NCBI RefSeq assembly: GCF_900167115.1
Contig: NZ_FUXZ01000010.1
Location: 62,001-126,000 of the forward strand
Direction: 5' to 3'
Source: Eubacterium uniforme
GTDB lineage: Bacteria; Bacillota; Clostridia; Lachnospirales; Lachnospiraceae
DNA length: 64,000 nt
The notes beneath the pieces are model-generated. The model saw only the letters and a program-made list of their open reading frames with translations. It made no database searches and was not told the DNA's origin. Below, one piece after another: positions 35,996-45,123 of this stretch. Position numbers and translations under genes: made by a program. Each line of letters opens with the position of its first letter. Position 1 is the first letter of the stretch.

Positions 35996-36979
35996 CTATG
36001 ATCTGTTTAATTGTCTTATATCTTCACCAAATACCTTGATACCTACATAGTTACCAACGATTCTTGATGAGATACGTTCTGAGTACTTCTTGGCGATATC
36101 GCCAGGAAATAAATTAGTTGAGATAATAGTTGATTTAGAGGCAAGAAGTCTCTCGTTTAGCACGTTAAAGAATGCTGATGGAGTAAATGAATTAGCAAAT
36201 TCAGTTCCTAAGTCATCTATTATCAGTAAATCACAGTTTAATAGGTTATTAACTGTGTCTCCCACGTTCTCTATTCTCTTTGAGTTAAATGTATAATCTC
36301 CAAGAATTTCAAAGAGTTTTACTGCAGAAAGATAAATAACAGATTTACCTTTCTCAATAAGCTCTTTGGCAATACAGTTTGAAAGATAAGTTTTTCCAAC
36401 ACCTGTATTTCCGTATATAATTATATTTGTAAAGGTCGAATCAAATGTCTTGATAAAGTGGTGACAGTAATCTACAACTTCTTCGATATTCTCTAAAGCA
36501 TTCTTGCCAGTTACTTTATCGAAATATGAAGGAGAGTAGTAGTCAAAACAGAAATTATCAAAATTCTCTCTATGAAGAATTTCATTTAGATTTGACTGTG
36601 AATATAATTCGTTTATAATATGCTGCTTTAAGCAGTGACATTTTTCATTTCCGATATATCCTGTATCTTTACAATCTTTACAGTTGTATATAGGATCAAG
36701 ATATGTTTTTTTATAGCCAGCTCTTTCGAGAATTAATTCTCTTTCATTATTAAGAATGACACTTTCCTCAGAAAGTTTTCTTATGGCTGTAGGATCGCCG
36801 TTAATTGCTTCGATAGAAGCCTTAAGTGAAAGATTGGCCATTTCATCATTTATTTCCTTTATACGAGGAAGTTTTTCATATATTTCTTTTTTTCTATCAG
36901 CTTCCACTGTGGCATTATGATTTCTTATTTTTTCATACTTACTCATAATGCTATCAAATTGTTCATTTGTAAGAGCCAT
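35996..36979 (-). CDS. DnaC/DnaI-like helicase loader
   Basis: 327 residues from the ATG at 36979, which has AAGGAGG before it; the longer frame to 37024 lacks one. A helical N-terminal region and a cysteine cluster (CKDCKDTGYIGNEKCHC, a zinc site typical of clostridial DnaC-like proteins) precede an AAA+ domain: Walker A GNTGVGKTYLSN, Walker B LLIIDDLGTE, arginine finger region KYSERISSRI. It loads the replicative helicase. Partner of the DnaD protein gene just upstream. Confidence 0.88.
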   Translation of the reverse strand: MALTNEQFDSIMSKYEKIRNHNATVEADRKKEIYEKLPRIKEINDEMANLSLKASIEAINGDPTAIRKLSEESVILNNERELILERAGYKKTYLDPIYNCKDCKDTGYIGNEKCHCLKQHIINELYSQSNLNEILHRENFDNFCFDYYSPSYFDKVTGKNALENIEEVVDYCHHFIKTFDSTFTNIIIYGNTGVGKTYLSNCIAKELIEKGKSVIYLSAVKLFEILGDYTFNSKRIENVGDTVNNLLNCDLLIIDDLGTEFANSFTPSAFFNVLNERLLASKSTIISTNLFPGDIAKKYSERISSRIVGNYVGIKVFGEDIRQLNRS

Positions 36980-37023
36980 AATACCTCCTTGATAAAAAAC
37001 ATTACTACAAGTATTATAATACA

Positions 37024-38082
37024 TTAAAATGCTCTGTTTTTTAATAGCTTCTGTTCAAGTTCTTCATTATTATACTCTCTCTGAGGAAAAGCTGAAAAAC
37101 CATTATCATAAGAAGCAGCAGTTTTTCTTGATGACTGCTTTGGAAGTCTTGTGATTTTCTCTTTGGCGGAATTTTTATGTTCCTCATCTAATTCACTAAT
37201 CTGGTCTAGGCATGTTATGCCACAGTTATGCCAGTTAGTTAAAATTGAATCTACATATTTAAAACTTGGTTCGTGAATTGAATTGATAGTTCTATTACAT
37301 GCTTCAACAACAATTTCACTAGCAAATCCAAATGTATCGAACCACTTGTTAATGTATTCTTTTTCACTTTGGCCAGGATGTCTTCCTGTTATGCCAAATG
37401 CCTTGAATACGCATTTGTATTTAGTTGAATGATTGTTAGTATATTCTTTCGCGTCTTCAAGAGTTTCAATACCAATTGTAGCCCATGATATTGCAACTTT
37501 TTCAATATATCTCATGCTTTTACTTCCGCTACTGATGCAGTGTTCAACAAGATATAAAATCAAGTCTGTTGAAAAACCTAAATCAGATATGAAGTAAAGT
37601 ACAGTATCTGTTTCCTTGGGAGTGAGACTAGGCTTGCCAAGATATGTTGATATAGCAAATATCAAATCAGAAAATTCCTCATCATCACAAAGTTCAGTGA
37701 TAGAAGGTTTTTTCTTATCTTTCTTCTTGGAAACATTAATATCATCACTATATTCTTTTGTTCCTTTTTTGGATTTTTTGTTTGATTTACATTCGTTAAT
37801 TCTAAGTCCGCTAAGTTCGCCATCTTCATCGAAACATACAGAAATTAAAGATTGTTCCTCCCAATATTTAAATGCACGAAGTATGTCGCCCTCGGTACAG
37901 TTAAGTGAATCTGCGAAGCTTGAGACAGACACCTTCATTGATCTGTCTTGGTAGCATCTTAAAAGGTATAAATACACTTTAACAAATTCTCCGTTAGCCT
38001 TACCCATGTACTCATCTATAAATGTATTTGATAATGCAGTTGTTCTTGAAGAACTACCGCGTTCTAGGAAAAGATCACCCAT
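37024..38082 (-). CDS. DnaD-domain replication initiation protein
   Basis: 352 residues. A winged-helix-like N-terminal part (20-100), a lysine-rich linker, and two DnaD/DnaB-II repeats (about 140-215, with YISDLGFSTDLILYLVEHC; and about 230-295, with INKWFDTFGFASEIVVEACNRT). In Firmicutes such proteins help DnaA open the origin and recruit the helicase loader, encoded next in this operon. The upstream region carries DnaA-box-like sites. Confidence 0.85.
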   Translation of the reverse strand: MGDLFLERGSSSRTTALSNTFIDEYMGKANGEFVKVYLYLLRCYQDRSMKVSVSSFADSLNCTEGDILRAFKYWEEQSLISVCFDEDGELSGLRINECKSNKKSKKGTKEYSDDINVSKKKDKKKPSITELCDDEEFSDLIFAISTYLGKPSLTPKETDTVLYFISDLGFSTDLILYLVEHCISSGSKSMRYIEKVAISWATIGIETLEDAKEYTNNHSTKYKCVFKAFGITGRHPGQSEKEYINKWFDTFGFASEIVVEACNRTINSIHEPSFKYVDSILTNWHNCGITCLDQISELDEEHKNSAKEKITRLPKQSSRKTAASYDNGFSAFPQREYNNEELEQKLLKNRAF

Positions 38083-38187
38083 GTCAATACCCCTTTACTA
38101 GTAGTTATTTTCGTACGCGATTTAGTATAGCACAGGTTTGATTTTTTTAAAATAGAACGAGTGTTTGTGCCATATTTAATGGCTGAT

Positions 38188-38205
38188 TGTGGATAATGTG
38201 GACAG
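38188..38205. promoter_or_regulatory. DnaA box and adjacent near-match
   Basis: TGTGGATAA (38188-38196) is the exact complement of the consensus TTATCCACA; TGTGGACAG (38197-38205) follows head to tail and matches at seven of nine positions. They lie about 105 bp upstream of the DnaD gene. Confidence 0.65.
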
Positions 38206-38262
38206 TGTGCATAACTCCCACAGGGTGCATAAAATAAGGGTTTATATATGCGTTATGTAAAT

Positions 38263-38310
38263 CAAAAATCCACATCATTTATCAACTTCTTATTGATAAA
38301 AAATGTGGAT
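38263..38310 (-). terminator. Terminator of murC
   Basis: Arms 38268-38285 and 38293-38310 pair (ATCCACAT..TATCAA against its complement, small internal mismatch). On the minus strand a T run follows. Confidence 0.75.
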
Positions 38311-38321
38311 ATGTTTATAAC

Positions 38322-39704
38322 TTATTTTCCAAGTAGGTTTTCGCCTATTTTTACAACATCACCGGCACCCATAGTTATCAACAAGTCGCCGGATGATAAA
38401 TTTTCTAATAAAAAATTTTCAATTTCTGAAAATGTAGGGAAGTAGTATACATTTGGGTTATACTTTTTAATTTCATTCGCTAAAGTTTGAGATGAAATAC
38501 CTAAATTATCAGTTTCTCTAGCTGCATAAATGTCTGCTAATACAATCTTGTCAGCTTTGCATAGACTATTAGCAAATTCATTCATGAGAGATTTAGTTCT
38601 TGTATATGTGTGTGGCTGGAAAACCACCCATAAATCTTTATGTGGGTAGTTCTTTGCAGCTGCAATTGTTGCGTTAATTTCATCTGGATGATGAGCGTAG
38701 TCATCAATGATTTCAATATCTCCTAGCTTTCCCTTATGCTGGAATCTTCTATCAACACCTTCATATGTATAAAGACCAGCAATGGCATCTTCAACTGAGA
38801 TTCCACTTGCAACTGCACTAGCAATTGCAGCAAGTGAATTAAGTACATTATGTTCGCCTGTAACTTTAAGGTTAACTTTACCAGCTTCTTCATTATTAAT
38901 TAGAAGTGTATAAGACCCTCTAGCATATTCATCGAAAGATAAATCCTTGTAGCTATAAGTACAAGTGCTTGGATTACTACCAAATGTTGATACATTGCAA
39001 TCTAAATCATCTGTGAAGAATGATAGGTTATCAATTTCACCATTAATAACTAATGTACCATCGCTAGGTAGAAGTTTAGCGTAACGCTTAAAACTATTTC
39101 TAATATCATCAATATCTTTAAAGAAATCAAGATGATCTTCTTTTACATTTAATATTACAGCTATAGTTGGAGCAAATGATAGAAAACTATTAGTATACTC
39201 ACAAGCTTCTGTAATAAAGTTCTCTGAATTACCTACAAGAGAATTACCTCCGATTGAAGGTAACATACCGCCTACAAGAATAGTAGGGTCTTTCTTTGCG
39301 TATAGGAAGATATTAGAAAGCATTGATGTTGTACTTGTTTTACCATGAGTACCAGCAACACCAATTGCGACTTTATAATGTTTCATAATCTGTCCTAATA
39401 ATTCCGCTCTTGTTAATGTAGGTATATTCTTTTCCTTAGCAGCAACTAATTCTGGATTGTCAGATTTAACAGCAGCTGTGTATACGAGAAAATCAATGTC
39501 GTCTGTAATATTAGCCTGACGCTGCCCGATGTATACAGTTGCTCCTAAATTTTCTAAAATTTCAGTTACTTCAGATTTCTTTGAATCTGAGCCTGTAACT
39601 GTAAATCCTTTTGATAATAATATTTCTGCAAGACCACTCATACTGATACCACCGATACCTGTAAAGTGAACCTTGGATTTTACTGAAAAATCAATAGTGT
39701 ACAT
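38322..39704 (-). CDS. murC: UDP-N-acetylmuramate-L-alanine ligase
   Basis: 460 residues. N-terminal dinucleotide-type loop FTGIGGISMSGLAE (14-27), ATP loop GVAGTHGKTSTT (115-126), and the late Mur-ligase segment YEGVDRRFQHKG with DDYAHHP. It adds L-alanine to UDP-MurNAc, the first amino acid of the peptidoglycan stem. AGGAGG precedes the start. It has its own terminator, so it is transcribed alone. Confidence 0.95.
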   Translation of the reverse strand: MYTIDFSVKSKVHFTGIGGISMSGLAEILLSKGFTVTGSDSKKSEVTEILENLGATVYIGQRQANITDDIDFLVYTAAVKSDNPELVAAKEKNIPTLTRAELLGQIMKHYKVAIGVAGTHGKTSTTSMLSNIFLYAKKDPTILVGGMLPSIGGNSLVGNSENFITEACEYTNSFLSFAPTIAVILNVKEDHLDFFKDIDDIRNSFKRYAKLLPSDGTLVINGEIDNLSFFTDDLDCNVSTFGSNPSTCTYSYKDLSFDEYARGSYTLLINNEEAGKVNLKVTGEHNVLNSLAAIASAVASGISVEDAIAGLYTYEGVDRRFQHKGKLGDIEIIDDYAHHPDEINATIAAAKNYPHKDLWVVFQPHTYTRTKSLMNEFANSLCKADKIVLADIYAARETDNLGISSQTLANEIKKYNPNVYYFPTFSEIENFLLENLSSGDLLITMGAGDVVKIGENLLGK

Positions 39705-40014
39705 AAGTACCTCCTATTTTCTTAAAACATTCCTAGTAGATTATACTCTTATTAAAAATAAAAAGCAAATTAAATAGGATAATATTCTTAATAGGAAGAG
39801 AAAAATGGATAGTTAAAAAATAAACATTCACTATATGCAAAGTTAACAAACACTAACCTATTTTTTGTGCAAAATGACTATAAGAAAAAACGCTAATGAT
39901 AAAAATTACAAAAAAATATATAAAAATATGGCTTGTTTACCATATATTTTTTTGGAAAATGTGCTATAATAGTAGTACTGAAAATATATTTTACTAACAG
40001 ATGAGGTGGTTGAA
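39705..40014. other. 310-bp gap between murC and glgC
   Basis: Divergent promoter region, very A/T-rich. I see an extended -10 TGCTATAAT (39962-39970) for glgC and, just before it, a small hairpin (ATATGG 39926-39931 with CCATAT 39940-39945) followed by a T run to 39953. No gene is evident. Confidence 0.5.
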
Positions 40015-41286
40015 TTGATAAAAAAAGAGATGATTGCAATGTTACTTGCCGGGGGGCAAGGAAGCAGACTTGGCGTATTGACAGCAAAAGTTGCAAAGCC
40101 TGCAGTTGCTTTTGGGGGTAAATATCGTATTATCGACTTCCCGTTAAGTAACTGTATTAATTCGGGCATTGATACGGTAGGTGTATTAACACAGTACCAG
40201 CCTTTAAGGTTAAATGCTCATATCGGAATTGGTATTCCGTGGGATCTTGATAGGAACATAGGAGGAGTTACAGTACTTCCACCATATGAAAAAAGTGAAA
40301 ACACTGATTGGTACACAGGAACAGCTAATGCGATTTTCCAGAATCTCGAGTACATGGAAACGTATAATCCTGATTATGTACTGATACTCTCAGGAGACCA
40401 TATATATAAGATGGATTACGAAGTGATGCTTGATTACCACAAGGCTAATGAAGCAGATGTAACCATTGCAGCTATGCCAGTGCCGATTGAAGAGGCAAGT
40501 AGATTTGGTGTAGTAGTCACAGATGATAACAATAGAATTACCGAATTCCAGGAAAAACCTGAACATCCAAAGAGCAATTTGGCTTCTATGGGTATCTACA
40601 TTTTTAATTGGAAAGTTCTAAAAGAGGCTTTAATAAAATTAAAGGATCAGCAGAACTGCGATTTTGGTATGCATATTATTCCATATTGTTTCGAACAGGG
40701 AAGACGCATATTCTCATATGAATATACGGGATACTGGAAAGATGTAGGAACATTAGGTTCATACTGGGAAGCTAATATGGAACTTATAGATATTGTTCCA
40801 GATTTCAATTTATATGAAGAATTTTGGAAAATCTATACAAAGAGTGATTCGCTTCCACCACAGTATATTGCAGGAAGCTCTGTAATAGAAAAAAGCATAG
40901 TTGGTGAAGGATGTACTATATGTGGAGAGGTTTATAACTCGGTTATTAGTCCTGATGTCACCATAGAGGAAGGTGCAGTTGTAAAGGATTCAATTATAAT
41001 GCAAGGTAGTGTGATTAAGTCAGGAACGAAGATTGACAAATCAATTATTGCTGAGCGTACAGTTGTTGGAAAGGACTGTGAAATTGGATTTGGAGAGTCA
41101 GCACCTAGCAAGTTGAGTACCAAGATATATGCCTTTGATTTGGCAGTGATTGGTGAGAATTCCGTTATTCCGGACGGAGTAAAAATCGGAAAGAATACAG
41201 CTATCTCTGGAGAGACAGATTTGTCAGATTATACAGATGGAGAACTAGCTGCTGGAGACTATATAATTAAGGCAGGTGAGATTTGA
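40015..41286 (+). CDS. glgC: Glucose-1-phosphate adenylyltransferase
   Basis: 423 residues from TTG 40015 (GAGGTGG before it). Nucleotide loop [15 protein letters not shown], catalytic aspartate in [11 protein letters not shown], the glucose-1-phosphate site EFQEKPEHP, and a left-handed beta-helix at the C-terminus from about 290. It makes ADP-glucose, the donor for glycogen. One base overlaps glgD, so the two subunits are made together. Confidence 0.95.
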   Translation: MIKKEMIAMLLAGGQGSRLGVLTAKVAKPAVAFGGKYRIIDFPLSNCINSGIDTVGVLTQYQPLRLNAHIGIGIPWDLDRNIGGVTVLPPYEKSENTDWYTGTANAIFQNLEYMETYNPDYVLILSGDHIYKMDYEVMLDYHKANEADVTIAAMPVPIEEASRFGVVVTDDNNRITEFQEKPEHPKSNLASMGIYIFNWKVLKEALIKLKDQQNCDFGMHIIPYCFEQGRRIFSYEYTGYWKDVGTLGSYWEANMELIDIVPDFNLYEEFWKIYTKSDSLPPQYIAGSSVIEKSIVGEGCTICGEVYNSVISPDVTIEEGAVVKDSIIMQGSVIKSGTKIDKSIIAERTVVGKDCEIGFGESAPSKLSTKIYAFDLAVIGENSVIPDGVKIGKNTAISGETDLSDYTDGELAAGDYIIKAGEI

Positions 41287-42407
41287 TGAGAGCGATAGGA
41301 ATTATTTTAGCTGGTGGTAATAACTACAGGATGAAAGAGCTCTCATTAAAGAGAGCAATTGCTGCTATGCCTGTGGCAGGTAGTTACAGAAGCATAGACT
41401 TCACACTTAGTAACATGACAAATTCACATATTCAGAAGGTAGCAGTTCTGACACAGTACAACGCATGGTCATTGAACGAACACTTAAGTTCATCGAAATG
41501 GTGGGACTTTGGTCGTAAACAAGGTGGTTTATATGTATTTACGCCATCAATAACATCCGATAATGGATTCTGGTATAGAGGCACGGCGGATGCTATTCAT
41601 CAGAACATTGGATTTTTGAAAAGTAGTCACGAGCCATATGTTGTAATAGCAACAGGTGATGCTGTATATAAACTTGATTATAATAAAGTTTTAACTCAGC
41701 ACGTTGACAAGCAGGCGGACATTACCATTGTTTGTAAAGAATTATCTGAGGATTCGGATGTTACAAGGTTTGGTGTTGTACAAATAGATGATGACGGAAG
41801 AATTACTGACTTTGAAGAAAAACCTGATGAAGCTAGCAATAGATTAGTTTCAACAGGTATATATGTAATTAGAAGAAGATTACTTATTGAACTTATCGAA
41901 AAGTGCGTGGCACAAGATAGATACGATTTAGTAAATGACGTAATTCTTAAGTATAAAAAGTCAAAGAGAATATACTCATATATTATGGAAGAATATTGGA
42001 GAAATATTTCAACGGTTGAGGATTATTTCAGTACAAATATGGATTTCCTAAAACCAGATATAAGAGATTATTTCTTTAAACAATATCCAGATGTATATTC
42101 ACGAGTAAACGATTTGCCTCCTGCAAAATATAACCCAGGAGCAGAAGTGAAGAACAGTCTTATTTCAAGTGGTTGTATAATTAATGGAAAGATAGAAGAT
42201 TCTATTCTTTTCAAGAAAGCCTATATTGGAAATAACTGCGTAATTAAAAACTCGATTATCCTTAACGATGTTTATATCGGAGATAATACACACATTGAGA
42301 ATTGCATAGTTGAAAGTAGGGATACTATCAATGCAAATTCAACATTCATAGGCGAAGATGGAGAAATCAAAATCGTTATTGAAGAAAATGCAAGATACAC
42401 AATGTAA
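41286..42407 (+). CDS. glgD: Glycogen biosynthesis protein GlgD (non-catalytic GlgC-like subunit)
   Basis: 373 residues from ATG 41286 (TGATG junction with glgC). It is homologous to GlgC, but the nucleotide loop GGQGSRL is replaced by GGNNYRM, and SGDHIYK by TGDAVYK. This fits GlgD, the subunit that modulates GlgC in Firmicutes without much activity of its own. C-terminal beta-helix from about 285. Confidence 0.93.
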   Translation: MRAIGIILAGGNNYRMKELSLKRAIAAMPVAGSYRSIDFTLSNMTNSHIQKVAVLTQYNAWSLNEHLSSSKWWDFGRKQGGLYVFTPSITSDNGFWYRGTADAIHQNIGFLKSSHEPYVVIATGDAVYKLDYNKVLTQHVDKQADITIVCKELSEDSDVTRFGVVQIDDDGRITDFEEKPDEASNRLVSTGIYVIRRRLLIELIEKCVAQDRYDLVNDVILKYKKSKRIYSYIMEEYWRNISTVEDYFSTNMDFLKPDIRDYFFKQYPDVYSRVNDLPPAKYNPGAEVKNSLISSGCIINGKIEDSILFKKAYIGNNCVIKNSIILNDVYIGDNTHIENCIVESRDTINANSTFIGEDGEIKIVIEENARYTM

Positions 42408-42433
42408 TCAAACGTAATTAGGAGGATTGTAAA

Positions 42434-42715
42434 ATGAAGATTACAGATGTAAGAGTTAGGAAGATGACAAAAGACGGCAAGATGAAAGCTATCGTGTCTA
42501 TCACAATTGATGATGAATTCGTTGTACATGATATTAAGGTTATTGACGGTGAAAGAGGATTATTCATCGCTATGCCTAGTAGAAAGGCGTCAGACGGAGA
42601 GTATAAGGACATTGCACACCCTATAAATACTGAAACTAGGACGTCTATCCAGAACCTCATCTTAGAGGCTTATGAGAAAGCTTTAGAGGAAGATGATGAA
42701 CAGCCGATAGAGTAA
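42434..42715 (+). CDS. spoVG: SpoVG RNA/DNA-binding regulator
   Basis: 93 residues. The full SpoVG pattern is present: [10 protein letters not shown] at the start, the core [23 protein letters not shown], then [11 protein letters not shown]. SpoVG is a broadly conserved nucleic-acid-binding regulator affecting septation, sporulation and envelope genes. TAGGAGG is 8 bases before the ATG. It lies 26 bp behind glgD and is followed by a terminator. Confidence 0.95.
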   Translation: MKITDVRVRKMTKDGKMKAIVSITIDDEFVVHDIKVIDGERGLFIAMPSRKASDGEYKDIAHPINTETRTSIQNLILEAYEKALEEDDEQPIE

Positions 42716-43060
42716 AGTTCGGTAATAAAGAGTGTGACCAGTGGTTTGGTTACCCTATTTGTTGATAAAGTAAAACTTAAGGTTTTACACGAAAGCAGCT
42801 ATGGTTTATCCATAGCTGTTTTTGGGTTGAAAAAAGGGTTTTATTGTAACGGATTATTAGCCTGTTTGTTTATATAATGATGTTTAATAAATTGACAATT
42901 TATGATATACTAGCATAGTGAGTGGAAATTTACATTTTAAGTAAATTGTAATAATTTTTTAAGAAATCTGAAGACTCATTTATATATAATATAAATGAGT
43001 TTGATAAAGAATAATGCGGGACAAAAAAGATTAAAGAATAATTTATTTTAGGAGGAAATT
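42716..43060. other. 345-bp gap between spoVG and the MoxR operon
   Basis: It holds a small perfect hairpin GTAAAAC-TTAAG-GTTTTAC (42770-42788), the terminator at 42796, and a TTGACA (42892-42897) without a well-placed -10. The rest is A/T-rich with no visible gene. Confidence 0.5.
42796..42823 (+). terminator. Terminator of the glgCD-spoVG operon
   Basis: CAGCTATGG (42796-42804) pairs with CCATAGCTG (42810-42818), loop TTTAT, then five T. Confidence 0.9.
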
Positions 43061-43999
43061 ATGAACGGATATGAGGTAGCTCATGAAATTATCAAGGAAG
43101 TTAACAAGGTTATTATTGGAAAGGAAGAAGTTGTAAAGAAAGTGTTGACTTGCTTTTTAGCAGGTGGTCATATTTTGATAGATGATATTCCGGGAGTAGG
43201 AAAAACAACGATGGCAATTGCATTTGCTAAGGCTATGAATCTTGAACAGAACAGAATTCAGTTTACATCGGATGTTATGCCTAGTGATGTTGTTGGTTTT
43301 ACGATTTTTGATCAGGCTGAAAATGAATTCAAGTACAAACCTGGTGTTATATTCTGTAACTTGTTATTAGCAGATGAAATTAATAGAACTTCTGCTAAAA
43401 CACAGTCAGCTTTATTAGAGGCAATGGAAGAAAAGAAAGTTACTGTTGATGGTGTTTCTTATAAGTTAAATAATCCATTTATGGTAATAGCAACTCAGAA
43501 CCCTGAGGGTTCTGTTGGTACGCATATGCTTCCAGAATCACAGCTTGATAGATTTATGATTAGATTATCAATTGGTTATCCTAAAGTAGATGATGAAATT
43601 AGTATGTTAAAAACTAAAGAAGCAGGTAATTCTTTAGATAATGTTGTGTCAATAACGGATCCACAGACATTTGCTAATATGCAAAAAGAAGTATCAGAAG
43701 TATTTATTCATGATAGAGTTTATAAGTACATGGTTGATATTGTTAGTGCAACAAGAAAGAATAATGATATTAAGCTTGGTGCAAGTCCTAGAGGTTCTGT
43801 TGCGCTTGCAGCAATGTCAAGAGCATATGCATATCTTGAGGGAAGAAATTATGTTATTCCAGATGACGTTATTGCTGTGGTTCACGATACTTTAGGTCAC
43901 AGACTTGTTATGAATATGGTTGGTGGTAGAGAAATAAAATCAAGGGATGCAATTGACAGAATTATTAGTCAGGTTATTGCTCCTGTTAGTGAGGGATAA
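43061..43999 (+). CDS. MoxR-family AAA+ ATPase
   Basis: 312 residues. Walker A GVGKTTMA at 45-52, Walker B LLADEINR about 109-116, sensor 1 ATQNPEGS. TAGGAGG precedes the ATG. MoxR ATPases act as chaperones for partner proteins; here the partners are the DUF58 and transglutaminase proteins encoded next, a very common three-gene set. Confidence 0.92.
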   Translation: MNGYEVAHEIIKEVNKVIIGKEEVVKKVLTCFLAGGHILIDDIPGVGKTTMAIAFAKAMNLEQNRIQFTSDVMPSDVVGFTIFDQAENEFKYKPGVIFCNLLLADEINRTSAKTQSALLEAMEEKKVTVDGVSYKLNNPFMVIATQNPEGSVGTHMLPESQLDRFMIRLSIGYPKVDDEISMLKTKEAGNSLDNVVSITDPQTFANMQKEVSEVFIHDRVYKYMVDIVSATRKNNDIKLGASPRGSVALAAMSRAYAYLEGRNYVIPDDVIAVVHDTLGHRLVMNMVGGREIKSRDAIDRIISQVIAPVSEG

Positions 44000-44007
44000 A
44001 AAGTAAT

Positions 44008-45123
44008 ATGTGGAAGAATAGGCTTTTATATCTTTTGGGCATAATACTTTTGTTTAGTGTGTATATTATGTTCATTGAAAGATATATGTTTAATTGTATC
44101 ATTGCATTGCTTGTTGGCATTGTAATTGATTACATGGTGTTTAGACATTATCGCGAAAAGATACGTATTACTATTAGTACCAGAAGCCATGTTGATATTA
44201 GAAGCAAGGTAACTCCGGTTGAGTTTAGAATTGATAATGTTAGTAATATACCAATAAGAGTTTTAAGGTTTAAATTTGAATATGGAAATGGTTTTTATTC
44301 AGATGTTATAAAGAATAAATTAGTAACTTCAGTTCCAGGATATGATACAATTGTGCATACCTTTGAATTACATACTTCACATTATGGTTGTATTAATTTA
44401 TGTGTAAAGGAAATGACTGTATATTCATTTTTAGGATTATTTAAAATAACATTTTATCCAGAAATGATATCAAATATTATGATATTACCTAAAATTGACA
44501 AAGATTATAATTTTGCAATTCCAGAAGCGAATGAAGATGATGATATTTACCAGTTTGATGACAATGAAAAAGGTAATGATAGAAGTGAAGTTTTTGATAT
44601 ACGAGAGTATAGAGAAGGCGATAATATTAGAGATATTCATTGGAAATTAAGTAGTAAGAGAGATTTTATGGTGGTTAAGGAGTTTTCTAAACCACTCGAT
44701 AATGAAAAACTCATTTATGTTGATTTTGGTGGGCTAGCTGATGGCAAGAATAGAAATTCGGAAGAATTATTAAATCTGGTAGATAAACTTTTAGAGGAAT
44801 TGATGAATGTGTCATATTGCTTAATTCAAAATAATATAAAGTTCACTATATGCTGGAGTGATAAAAATGATATTGTAGCATATAAACCAAAAGATGAATA
44901 TGAATTAAAAGAAGCAGTTAAAAATCTTCTTAATACAAAATTTATTGATGAAACAGTTTCAGTTTATGAGTACATAAGAAGACATCATAAGGTGAAATTT
45001 GATCGTATATATTACATTACAGTTAGTGACATGAATGACGTTAAAAATTCAATTGAAAAAATTACAAGAGGATCAACAATAGAAATTATAGGAAAAGAAA
45101 AGGGCGTTATGAGAAATGTCTAG
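44008..45123 (+). CDS. DUF58 membrane protein
   Basis: 371 residues. Two membrane helices at 5-45, a beta-sandwich, and the DUF58 core DIREYREGDNIRDIHWKLSSKRD (about 197-220), which leads into a von Willebrand A-like part (YVDFGG). It starts 8 bp behind the MoxR gene and overlaps the transglutaminase gene by 8 bp. Its precise function is unknown; it works with MoxR. Confidence 0.88.
   Translation: MWKNRLLYLLGIILLFSVYIMFIERYMFNCIIALLVGIVIDYMVFRHYREKIRITISTRSHVDIRSKVTPVEFRIDNVSNIPIRVLRFKFEYGNGFYSDVIKNKLVTSVPGYDTIVHTFELHTSHYGCINLCVKEMTVYSFLGLFKITFYPEMISNIMILPKIDKDYNFAIPEANEDDDIYQFDDNEKGNDRSEVFDIREYREGDNIRDIHWKLSSKRDFMVVKEFSKPLDNEKLIYVDFGGLADGKNRNSEELLNLVDKLLEELMNVSYCLIQNNIKFTICWSDKNDIVAYKPKDEYELKEAVKNLLNTKFIDETVSVYEYIRRHHKVKFDRIYYITVSDMNDVKNSIEKITRGSTIEIIGKEKGVMRNV

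Noticed and set aside
38100-38321. Chromosomal replication origin
   Set aside because: Only one exact DnaA box and one near-match, no dnaA or dnaN next to it; better read as promoter control of the DnaD operon.
39868-39972. 31-codon frame upstream of glgC
   Set aside because: No ribosome binding site, and it ends within the glgC -10 box; probably chance.
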